DNA from: Haemonchus contortus
Lineage: Eukaryota; Nematoda; Chromadorea; Rhabditida; Trichostrongylidae
Length of the DNA: 64,000 bases
NCBI GenBank assembly: GCA_000469685.2
Contig: LS997564.1
Location: 37,204,472-37,268,471, forward strand
Direction: 5' to 3'
The position numbers were made by a program, and so were the translations under genes. Shown here piece after piece: positions 33,946 through 45,200 of the stretch (positions are counted from its first letter, which is position 1; each line of letters opens with the position of its first letter). The notes beneath the pieces were generated by a model. The model did no database searches. It was given only the letters and a program-made list of their open reading frames with translations, and was not told the origin of the DNA.

Positions 33946-36900
33946 ATGTTCAGGTTCCGTTCCGGTAGTGGGCTTGGTTCTCGCTCTAGCTCTTCTTCGT
34001 TTTTGAGTTCACTCGCTGGAGGAGCTCTCGGAGCTATGGGAGGTCAGTTTGCTCCTTCGAGCGCGCAGTTCTAAATGCTACTGTAATATATACACAAGTA
34101 AACGGATGGGATACGCTGTCTCAGTATATCCCCATCCGCTCACCTTGGTATATACTCATATGAGCGTATGGAACCTTATAATTCGTGGAATGTTCCCTCT
34201 TCCCTTGATGCTTCAATTCCTTCGCTCATTCAATTCTTTGAACCTGTGTGACGGATCGGCCTCATGGAGAGTCAAGTTAACGAAGTGTAGGATACCCTGC
34301 ACCCTCATTTCCCGATTCCCAGAACGAATTTCATCAGAGTCCCTTCTTAATAGTCTAGTAAGCGAAAAGAGCAGGATTTGAAGTGCTCAATTTTGAAGCA
34401 TCTTCGAAAGGGGGTCCATTCACAGTATGGGACCATTCATTCGGGGGTCTGGATCCGGAAGTCCGAAGAAATTTAAAGGTTCAGCGTTAATTTACTCTTT
34501 TTCGAAATTCGCTAAGGATTCTGTTTGGGACGTCATCTATATGCCGTATACTTGGTGGTCATTATTCATTCCCACAGAGATGGTTTCTACGTCCTGGCTG
34601 AGGCCAATCCGTTTTGAAATCTCAACGTCGAGCCTTGTGCGTACCCGTACCTATATAGAATTGAATGAGCGAAGGAATTGAAGCATCAAGGGAAGAGGGA
34701 ACATTCCACGAATTATAAGGTTCCATAAGCTCAAATGAGTCTCTGATTTTAGCGATGGTATTAAGGCATGGGTCAGGACATGCCACCCGAAATGCCATGC
34801 TGGGAATCGGTTACTGTAGGCGTGGCGAATCACTTGATCGTATCGGGATAATTCGTTTTTTACCGACTGCATATACCGGGTTCCGATACGATCAGCAGAG
34901 AGAGCAACGAACACGGAGATAGTGACGACTCGACGTGACCTACTTGGCACGCCCTGACCCACCCCTGATTATAAATGAGAACCAGAAAAAAGGTAAAAAA
35001 CCATCCATGATCCCTGCCCCAAACAACTTATTATAGGCATGCTAATGTTTGAAGCTGGTAGAGCTATCATCCAGTCAATGGGTTCACCATTTCGTTATGG
35101 TGGCCGCGATTACTACTTCGATAATCATCCAGGAGTTGGACGCGATCAAATTCAGTGCTCGATTCCAATTGATGAGCTAAAGCAGGTTTGTTATAGGGTG
35201 TTGGCCCTTCTTAATCTCACGGGCGCGGAAAAGCTTCGGTAGAAACTCCGAGATGGGCGGGAGGGAGGGGGAGGGGGGTTGGGGATCGAGTTTCTTGGCA
35301 CTCTCAGACTGTTTCAGTAAGAAAATGAGAAAGTAAATAGTAGTAAAGTTGTGGAAAGAAAGTAGAAAGATAGAGTTTCGGATGTAATCACTCCTTTTTT
35401 ATTCTCGGGAGGCTCGATTGACTTAGGTGGATGCTGCTCTGGGGGGAGTCGGTATTTGTGTCCAATTGTAATTACTTCGCACCTTCCTCGCCCATCCACC
35501 ACTTGCCTGTGGCGTGACCTCCCTTAATTGGTTGGCGGCTGACCTTTCTGGCAGTCCCAGTGTACTGATATTGATTTTATGAATCGGAGTCTTTATTATT
35601 GTGTTATTATTAATAATAATATAATATTTATTGTTAATATTATTATTACACATTTTAAAATAGTTCTTGCCTATGTATTAGGTTGAGCATAAGTCTTCGG
35701 ACAAAGTGATAGTGATGATTTCTAGAGATCATAACTCGGGAAAGAGGTAACGAAAATGGACGAGCGAGGCATCATTAGATAGAGAATTGAAAGCTCTTTC
35801 AAGTACCTACTAACGAGTGCTCCTGACCATCTCCTGCGCTTGAGCGTGAGGAGAGAAGGTGCCATGTCGGCGCAAAATCCATGTCATACTGCTTCAAAGC
35901 ATGAGGCACCCATCGACCGAGCTTTCGCACCTTGCCGATTGACTTCAATCCACGAATAACTGTGGACTGACTCTCCAAGGATGACTGCCAGTTCACGAGT
36001 AGTTTGATGCGGATCGGCTTCCACCTGGCTCCGCAGCACCTCCAAATCCAACACCATTGAGCGTCCCGGACAGTCTTCAATTTCGATGAAATTGTCGTTC
36101 GACGTGAACTTCGTGTGCCACTTGTGAATTGTGCTGAATCCTTATACAATGCGATAAATTCTTTTCCCCTTTTTTATGATATTTCCAATGTTTATTTTAG
36201 CCTGCACACCTTTTGTTTTTTTTTGTTTATGCGTTTCATATTTTTTGTTTTGCTTTATTTTATTTCTCATGCTTTGAATGAATCGTAGTTTCTCACTCAC
36301 ACAATCGATATTGTTAGACGTGAGGCTAGTTGTCTGGCAGAAAGGTCACCAGCCATCCAGTTAAGGGAGGTCCCCCCCCCAGGCGGGTGAGTGGCTGGGC
36401 GAGGAAGGTGCGAAGAAAGGGCGAGAATGGTGCGAAGTAATTACAATTGGACACAAATTGGCTCACCCCTGCTCTGGGTATTACCTAACCAAAGCGGGAT
36501 TCCATCATCTTAGCTCCATCCGAATAAATGAAAAGAGAGGAAAAACTAGTATAAATTCAAATTAGTATGAGATAATAATTAGAATACTTCAGCTGTCTAA
36601 AGACCAGGGAAAGCGATCTGCAGAGAATAGTTCGACAAGCACAACTTCTGTTCCTGCAAGTTCAACTTCTACTCCCAAAATGAGCCCAGGCGAGCTTCTG
36701 GACAACGTGGGTATCTTTAAAAACAAATGTGAGCCAATTTTTGACAGCGGAATGAAATGAACAAAAGAAGGGCCGTAGCATTAGGTCAGCATGAGTGCCG
36801 CGCGCGGTTGTCGCCCGTCGTGCGCGGCATTCGGCAGAGTCGCGCGACGCCGCGATTGCGAAACGCGGCTCCCGCGGCAAACCAAACGCGGTAAGGGTTA

Positions 36901-39900
36901 GTCGCATAATTACAGTAGAACACCCAAAAACTTACGGATCTCTCTTCTGGAACTGTTCCTTTAGTAATCTATCCGCCGTTAGCCGCGAGCTGGGCATTTC
37001 GCATCACTCATACAGGATATCCCCTAACTTTGACGTTGGTCGGCCTAAATTCCCAGACATTTACAACAACAGCTTACTGATTTTCTTTTCAGTTACGATA
37101 TAAGAATGGTTCAAGTCCAAAAGTATTCACCTGGGCGTGTCGTAGAGAAGTTGAACAATGTTGTGGTACTGAATGTTGTCCTGTGGAAAGTAAAATGAAA
37201 ACTATTGGCATCGTGATTGCGTTGGTAGTTTTGAGATTTGCCAGACATGATTTAAAGCGAAATCAGGAAAACAATGTTTACTTTCAGAATAGTCGCTGTC
37301 GTGCTCCTTGCACTCCTTTGTTGTTGTTGTCTATGCCCTATGCTATCGAAAGGAGGATTCACTGGCGGTGCTGGCGGTAAGCACTATTTCTGCTAGTTTT
37401 CCATTCAACACTCTAGAAAGACGAGATCTGACCAAAATTCAATCTTTAAAATATTTTAAAGTTAGGTAGAGCTCGCGGTAATTTTGGGGCATCTAATATC
37501 AGAGGAGTAATTTAGTGACAGCCCACAATAGGGCAATGGTAGCAAAAAGAACGCGAAAATCGACGTATTTAGCGAAATGAAATGCTTCAAAAAAGTCGTA
37601 AAGGTCGGACGAGAATGTGACGACAAAAGTTGCATAGAAGGTGTATTCGGACGAGCTGTCCGAAAGTGTGTGCCATTGCTTACAGTTGGCTACTGTAAGC
37701 TGCCTGCGCACAATGTGTGCAGCCCGGTGCGAATAGTGCAACCCCTACATTTCTTATTTATTGAAAGCGTGAGGTAAGCAGCCAAAAACGCATATAAAAC
37801 CAAGGGGTTCCCTACAGCCTCCGTAACGCCGTGAGAACTCATCCGCCTTGGGCGTGTCCGTCGGCTCAGCCAGTTTTGGGGCCCTTATACCGACAGTTTT
37901 CCAAGCCGACAGCGTACTGCTGTCCTTTTGGGGAAGAAATTCATCCAGCGTACTGCTGCCTTTTTGGGGCAGTAATTCATCCTAGGGAGGAAACTAGAAA
38001 ACCATTTTTATCGTGAAGGGTGCCTTTGAATAGGAAGAAATGTGACATTAAATGACCAATGTAACCTATTTGGGATACTCGGCAGGGAGGGAACCATCCT
38101 ACTATATATAACGCGCTAAGTGTGTCTGTTGGTTTGTCTGTGTGTGTGTGTGTGTGTGTTTGTGTGTGTGTGTAGTTGTGTGTTTGACCGGAAATTCATA
38201 ACTCCGGTTCCCGTCGACCTAGAGAGTTCAAATTTGGTAGGTGTAAGGGAGGCAGGATGGGAACACTAATGGTGGGTGGCAGGACCGGACTCTGCCCACA
38301 AGGGGCGGGGTTTGTGCGAAATAAATGTTTGAGCGCAAATTCATAACTTCTGTCCCCGTCGATCTAGAGAGTTCAAATTCAGTAGGTGTAAGGGGGGCAG
38401 GATGGGAACACTAATGGTGGGTGGTGGTGCCGGACTCCGCCCACAGGGGGCGGGGTTTGTGCGAAATAAATGTTTGAGCGCAAATTCATAACTTCTGTCC
38501 CCGTCGATCTAGAGAGTTCAAATTCGGTGGGTGTAAGGGGGGCAGGATGGGAACACCAATGGTGGGTGGTGGTGCCGGACTCCGCCCACAGGGGGCGGGG
38601 TTTGTGCGAAATAAATGTTTGAGCGCAAATTCATAACTTCTGTCCCCGTCGATCTAGAGAGTTCAAATTCAGTAGGTGTAAGGGGGGCAGGACGGGAACA
38701 CTAATGGTGGGTGGCAGGACCGGACTCCGCCCACAAGGGGCGGGGTTTGTGTGAAAAACTTAAACTTGGACCTAGAGCATTCAAATTTGGCAGGAATACA
38801 GGCGGCAGGGTGGAAACACTTATGGTGGGTGGCAGGACCGGACTCCGCCCACAAGGGGCGGGGTTTGTGTGAAAAACTTAAACTTAGACCTAAAGCGTTC
38901 AAATTTGGCAGGAATACAGGCGGCAGGGTGGAAACACTTATGGTGGGCGGCAGGACCGGACTCCGCCCACAAGGGGCGGGGTTTGTGTGAAAAACTTAAA
39001 CTTGGACCTAGAGCGTTCAAATTTGGTAGGAGTACAGGCGGCAGGGTGGAAACACTTATGGTTGGTGGCAGGACCGGACTCCGCCCACAAGGGGCGGGGT
39101 TTGTGTGAAAAACTTAAACTTGGACCTAGAGCGTTCAAATTTGGTAGGAGTACAGGCGGCAGGGTGGAAACACTTATGGTGGGTGGGTGGCAGAACCGGA
39201 CTCTGCCCACAAGGGGCGGGGTTTGTGTGAAAAACTTAAACTTGTACCTAGAGCATTCAAATTTGGTAGGAGTACAGATGTCAGGATTGAAACACTTATG
39301 ATATGTGGCAGGACCGGATTCTGCGCACAATGGGGGGGGGGGGGGTGGTTTGAGCGGAAAATCATAACTCCTCAAGGGTGCAGGGCTTATAGAGATATGT
39401 CAAAATGAACCTAGAGCGGTCAAACTTAGTAGGAATACAGGAGGCAGGATAGGAACACTGATGACAGGTTGCAAGACCAAACTCCGCCCCAAAGGACTGG
39501 GCGTGAAAAAATACTGTTAGTTCGGACCCAGACCGTTGAAGCTTGAAGGCACAAGGAGTTGGCTGGGAACATTGATGGTAGCTAACATAGTAAACTTAGC
39601 CGCGATGAAGTGTCTGAATACTTTTTTCTCTAAAATCGCCTTTGTGATATAATGCGATGTTCTATTCAGACACAGCGAAGATGGCTTACAGAAAAAATCG
39701 CTCACAATTTGAAGCTAATACTGAGGGTGTACAGCTTTCAAAGAAAAAGTAGAATCCGAAGTGTTATTTGCGCATCATGGTGAGCGCCCGGCGTAGCCGG
39801 GCGAACCTATTAGAAGGAGGGACGCCCGGCGTTAGCTGGGCGGCCCGACTGGTTAATATTATATTACAACCCTGTACTAATTGCGCTTTTCATTCCAATG

Positions 39901-40930
39901 CGTAACTTGATAGAAACAGCTTCATAAGGACGGACAGAAGGATCGAATAGTAACAGAGTGGGCATCGCAGATCATACATAGGCCAGAAATCCACTACGAT
40001 GTCCCCTAGTCTCGAGTTGATGCAGGGAGAATGGGTGAGTGCGATAAAGGGTGAACTGGCCGCGTAAGAATCCCGATCCTATGGCCTCGAAAGAAATCCC
40101 TAAGGAGTTGAATTATGTGATGAAGAATAGATACAACTTTATCAACAGTCAATCATGGATCGGAGTTGGGCCGGGGCAACGGATTCTATTAGTCCTACTT
40201 AGTTTGCTGTCGGTTGATCGGTCCCAGATACGCCTAGAAAGACAGGTGCTCTGACTAGACGCTGGCTGGGTAGCTACAAGCCATTGAGTACACCATTTTG
40301 ATGGTCTTTCCGATTTCGGATGGAAGTCAAGTGCTTGGCGCGTTCCCGAATGATTGTAGAGCAAAAAAAATCCTCTAGCTATTTAGCCAGACCACGTCCT
40401 CGAAAGATTTTCAAGCTTACTTGTTGCAAGAAAATCAAATATTTATAGAATATAATATTTCAGGCCAACAACCCCCAGGATCACCTTATGGAGGATCACC
40501 TTACCCACACGATGTCTACTATTATCCAGATCAAGCATCACCTGGTTACTATCCTTACCCCCAGCCTTACGAAGGATATCCAGTGCCGCAGTATCCTTCT
40601 GGTCCATATCCACCATACGGCAATAATCCACAATACTATCCACCTGAAGGCTACCCATATCCACCTTATCCACCTGAAGGTTATCCACCACAAGGAGCTC
40701 CACAAGAAGGCTTCCCACCTCGACGTCCATCAGCGGAATCCCAAGATTCTCAAGATCAATCTCAATCCACTCCTTCCAATCCTTCTGCAGAACACTCACG
40801 AAGAAGAGAAAGGGACCGCGAGCAGCCGCAGTCACAGTCCGTTCCCTCTTCACGTCAACCGGAAGGAAGGGATAGACCTCCAGAAAGAATGAACCGAGCT
40901 GGAAAGGAGCAGAATTCGAAGGGAAAGTAG
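33946..40930 (+). CDS. CX-module membrane protein 2 with Pro/Tyr-rich tail
   Basis: The five exons are 33946-34042, 35037-35185, 37093-37220, 37288-37376 and 40464-40930; they sum to 930 nt (309 residues) with every phase matching. Exon 1 encodes a Ser/Gly-rich start (GSGLGSRSSSSSFLSSLAGG) instead of a classical signal peptide. Exons 2-3 encode the CX module: RYGGRDYYFD, QIQC, FTWAC and EQCCGTECC, six cysteines. A membrane helix (IVIAIVAVVLLALLCCCC) spans the exon 3/4 junction, whose donor is a weak GTTGGT. Exon 5 is a low-complexity cytoplasmic tail of Pro, Tyr and Gly (EGYPYPPYPPEGYPPQGAP) ending in a polar Arg/Ser/Gln region. Exon lengths 97 and 128 equal those of CX gene 1. Introns contain a foldback, a mariner composite, a MITE and a Helitron. 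The function is unknown. Confidence 0.8.
34152..34743. repeat. Foldback element in CX gene 2 intron 1
   Basis: The arms at 34161-34236 and 34658-34734 are inverted repeats that are essentially identical (67 bp perfect, then one mismatch), extending weakly outward, around a loop of about 420 bp. Confidence 0.8.
35425..36482. mobile_element. Composite: long inverted-repeat element holding a mariner remnant
   Basis: About 130-bp imperfect inverted arms (35425-35570 and 36335-36482, sharing TCCAATTGTAATTACTTCGC) enclose an AT-rich centre. From 35678 (TTAGGTTGAGCATAAGTCTT, a mariner-like end) to about 36140 the minus strand carries broken mariner transposase with SQSTVIRGLKSIGKVRKLGR and WVPHALKQYD, recalling the WVPHEL motif. 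It lies in CX gene 2 intron 2. Confidence 0.65.
37570..38033. mobile_element. MITE family C, copy 5
   Basis: The right end ATCGTGAAGGGTGCCTTTGA and interior similarity to 18313-18560 identify it. The left end is unclear. It is in CX gene 2 intron 4. Confidence 0.45.
38097..39852 (+). mobile_element. Complete Helitron-like non-autonomous element
   Basis: It starts TCCTACTATATATAACGCGC after A (38096). A (TG)n tract follows (38128-38175), then three long (145-bp) and four or five short (118-bp) GC-box monomers (38190-39330). Next is a unique tail matching 2130-2600, two hairpins (39784-39840) and CTGG (39849-39852) before T. Both ends satisfy the Helitron rule. It lies in the fourth intron of CX gene 2 in sense orientation, with no coding sequence. 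Confidence 0.8.
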
Positions 40931-42237
40931 AGGTCGTAGTAAAAATTAGTAGGCAAATGACTCTAAAAGGGGATTCTAACAGCTGAATTAATTGATAAAT
41001 GACTTTGAAAACCATTTCTGATCAACATATCCAGCATCTTCGACACAAAATGAAACGCCTTGCTGTTGTACTACTGACAACCTCTACTGACGATAATTTT
41101 GAAGGAGACTGACTATACAGAGCTATTCGAGAAAATAAAAAACCTCAAGTCATTGCTTGGATATCGTTATGTACTCCTCTGCTATAAATGTTGTCAGCTT
41201 TCGGCAGCATACATGACGAAAAGGAAACCTAACTACTCTCAAATCTATTTATAGCCAAGGAGTCATAACTATGACGTCTAGCATCACATCACAACCACGC
41301 CCTCTCGACACAAACCCGCCCTTTCAGGACGAGAAATCCTGGAAGGATGAGCAAGCATACATTCCCCTCGTAATTGGGGCAATGTAGGGCAATAATCAAC
41401 CATACAGTGGAGTCAATAATGTGGGAAAGAACGTCAATCTCCACTTCCCCATCACAAAAAACGGTTGAAACTCATTTCCTCCAGGCCTGATGAGGTTGTT
41501 TTCTTCACAGTAACAGGGTTTTCTCAATCCAACTCCATGGCGAAGGAAAGCGCCAGTAGCCACCCTCAAGGAAAGCTTCAGTAACAAACAGATATGATGC
41601 ATATCAATCAGCTCTGCCACGTCAGATAAATTCGAACGTCCCTGGCGTATAAGTAGGACTATAAACGTCGGCTTCTTTTAGTTTGCGGAAGCGTAACTTG
41701 TCCTAAGTGCCAATAGACATTCAAGGAGAAACTAAGTTAATCGTGAGGGTATGTCAATAAAACTTCAGAAAATAAAAACAGTGGGAGTGAGCTAGCTGTA
41801 GAGATGCTAACTGGAAACACAAAAACAACATAAAATGCAAATACAGTAAACCAAGTTTTACCACGACTTTAATAAATTTGTTGTAAATGCCATAAAGCAT
41901 TGAAAATATCGAACATTTAAAAAAAGGTAGGGTGGCACACGATGATGGCCAATTTCCTGATAGACACGGATTGGGATAAGATCGATAGGCGATGGTCAAA
42001 TGATGGAATGACCCGTTTCATTCCAGTCAAGACATAATAGAAGAAACAAACAAAAAGTGCAAAAGTATTTTACAGTCACATTGCACATTACATTTTAAAA
42101 TATAACCTGATTATAAGGGAATTCCCTGAGTTTACAGGGAAAATTAAAAAATTAACTTTCTAGATCACCGAGGAGATCAAGTAAGGAAATCGAATAGTGG
42201 AACCGGTACTGTAACACCCAAGTATACAAAAACGGTT
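40931..42237. other. Convergent intergenic region
   Basis: This is the space between the 3' ends of CX gene 2 and the WRN helicase gene. An AATAAA-type signal lies near 41135. No gene or repeat was recognised. Confidence 0.45.
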
Positions 42238-45200
42238 TCATAGGAATATTTTCTTCTTTTTTGGTTGTGGTGGAGCTGGAACGGCGTTCAACATCCATGA
42301 TGGCACAGTAGGTTTTTGTGAAGCACCATTGGATTTGGACGAGTTAGAATCGTCGCCAGTGGAGGCTGTAACAGAAAAAACATCAGTAAAAATAATTTCT
42401 TCTCAGGGAGAAAGAGAGACTAAAAACAATGGTTCAGAAAAGCAGGTGGTAATTGCGCAGAATAAGGCTTTATAGCGGACGAACAAGCCAATTTCTTCAA
42501 CAACACAACAACAGTGACCGAAGAATTGGGCTTTTCTTTGAGGAAAATACGAAAAAAAGGATCTCGGAAAACTATCATATCACTTTCTGTAGTGATGTCT
42601 TTGCAGTTATTTTACAACTCGCTTGTCAAATTTATTTACTGCCCGACAAATGACGTTTATACAGAATTATCAAAGCTACCGTAACAAAATAAGCCACAGA
42701 AGCGCTGTCAGCTTAGGATTTTAAGGCTTGTTATTCGAAAAAAGCGTCTCCTTTCTTTCAAACTTCTTACGGTGAGCGAATGCCTTTCTGGGGATCCTAT
42801 GAAAGGGAAATAGTTCTTTGAACTAGTCTACTGAAACCTTTGTAGACTGACTATCTAAAATTTCAAGCTTATTCTGTCCAGAACGAATGACGACCGTGTT
42901 TCAGCCCCTAAGATGGAACTAAACAAGTTCTTGAGAGAATTCTCTACAGGCTCAACGAATTGGAATACTCAAAATTTTAAACTCAATACGGTTATTTTAG
43001 TTGATTTTTTATGCTTAAAAAAGGGCTGCACCATAAATGTACGTCAAAAAACTTTTCGTTTCTGCTCTGGATTGAATCATTGGCATACATTTCATTCGCA
43101 GCAATCGTAAGCCTGTATGAAAATAACTAATATTGTACCTGACGACGAAGGTTCAGTAGTATTGGCCTCGTATTCCCACAACAAGATTGCTCTGATTAGC
43201 TTGAGACGATTGTAGTCCATGAAATCCGGAGGTAGCGCTTCCATTAGCTGTTTCAATCGATAGACATCTAAACAACGCTGACAATAACGAAATCGAGAAA
43301 AAAGTTCGTCTGATGACCACTGATCAATTTTCTATACTCTATCGTTCCCCTTTCTGCTTATCAATATCATCAGAGAAGGTAAAACTGAGTAAACAAAATC
43401 GTTGGTCCCACCACATCTTCGCAGTGAGGTACAGAACCCGCTCTACTGGATAGGTGAACGTACTTTTAGGCTACTCTGAAGCTTAGTAAGTAAGCCAACC
43501 AAAAAATCCAACAAAAAAAAAAAATGAAAACTCTTCGGAGAGATACTGTATGTCAAAAGTGATCACTGCAAAACTTAAGAAACATCTATGGAAAAAAACC
43601 ACTGCAAAGTGCCAAGGAAGTTTTTTTTTCGGCCAACCTGTCCGAAAACAATCTGTAATCTACTACCCTTCACGGCAAAACTGCTCATTGAAGAGAAATC
43701 GACCATAAATGGAATCAGAGACTTCTGTCAATGAACATTCTCAGAAGTGCGACTCTTACCTCCACCCAGCTTCTCCCTCGCGGCGTCGTACACGATGCTG
43801 ATGAGATTGTTATCGATGCCTAACTTATCCAAGTGAAGTGGAAGACCCAGTTCCACGGCAGAACACAAATTTCCCCATGTGGTTGATTCACTGATACACC
43901 GCATCATCGATATTTCAGACTGAAAGGGATAAAACTGTCGGGTTGAATTAAAAGCGTTCAAAAATAACAAAAAGAAAAATTCCGGAGAACGATCTCACAA
44001 TAGAAGCCGCAGACAACAAGTGAGCTCTGTACGATTGTTGGACAGTGGGTGTAAGTCGAGACATTGTTTCTTGGAGTTCTGATGGAATCTTTAAAAGAGT
44101 TCGGAAACTCCAACTTCACCATGCACTCAGCGTTTAGAAACGGACAAAGAAACTAATAAACATGCTTAGCAACCCAAGAACTTACTGTCGATGAACTGGA
44201 TACATTGGTTTCAAGTTGGTTTGCAGCTGCGAACTCCTTAATACAATCGGTAAAACGCTGTCCGAAACGTTGTCGTCTTTCAACAGGCAGATCCGAGATC
44301 GACTCCAAAGCAGCTACACTGAAAAAATAGTTCTCCTTAGAAAACTGAGACGTGACACCCTGATGGCACAGTGTACATATCGTAATCTTTGAATTTACAG
44401 CGCTGGGATAGGATATATGGGATACCAGATAGTACTGGTAATCACTAGAAGCGATGATCAATGACTTGCATTCGTAAGTCTATGTATATAGTTGGGTAGG
44501 ACTGATATACATGATTGAGGTTTTGCAAATTTCCAATTAAAGTATATCTGGAAAGTATCTCTTTGGAAGACTGAATATAAGCGTTCAAAGCTTAACGGAA
44601 GTCTGGTTGAAGACTGAATGAAAATGATATTTCTCGATGAATGATCGACCCTCGTAACATGACGTTTCAGTTCCCTTCTGGACTTCAGAGTTTCTTCTTT
44701 AATCACAAAAATATCCCTTCTTGCTTCGCACCTCTTCCTCGCTCTACCGATCCTACTGGTTACAGCACAGGCACACAGTAGGTGATCTTAAATGGAAAAG
44801 GGTCTAGCCCATTTAGAAGGGCTAGAGAGGACTGGGAGAGCTAGTGGTGACACGATCTAGGCAATGCCCAGAAAAAGGACGTTGGACGGGTAGAATACAA
44901 CTCGAAATATGTAAGTTTGGTATACTCACCTATTCGGTCGAATATTAGCCAATTGGTCGAGGACCTTATTCGATGCGATTTGGAATGGTCCACAGTCATA
45001 TTCCTTCGCCAACTCCATTCGGACGTTATCAAGCTCTCGACGGAGTTCTTCCACCTGATGCTTTGAGAATTGTTTTAATTGTAGCACGGGGACAAACAAT
45101 GCATTATGGATCTGGACACTCACAAGTGGAAGGTTTGGAAGCGTACTGTCGGGTTGTACTTGAAGTGAAGGATAGGCAGCAGCCGACAGGTATTTTCGCA

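Noticed and set aside
38190..39330. Regularly spaced repeats suggesting a CRISPR-like array
   Set aside because: The monomers are contiguous with no unique spacers, and the genome is eukaryotic.
40443..41015. 190-codon minus-strand frame
   Set aside because: It is antisense to the Pro/Tyr-rich exon of CX gene 2; the sense frame has matching splice phase and the CX context.
45055..45123. Coding sequence between the two WRN exons around 45124 and 45054
   Set aside because: It is in frame, but it begins GTGAGT, ends CAG and interrupts the linker to the HRDC domain. It is a 69-nt intron, though retention would not break the frame.
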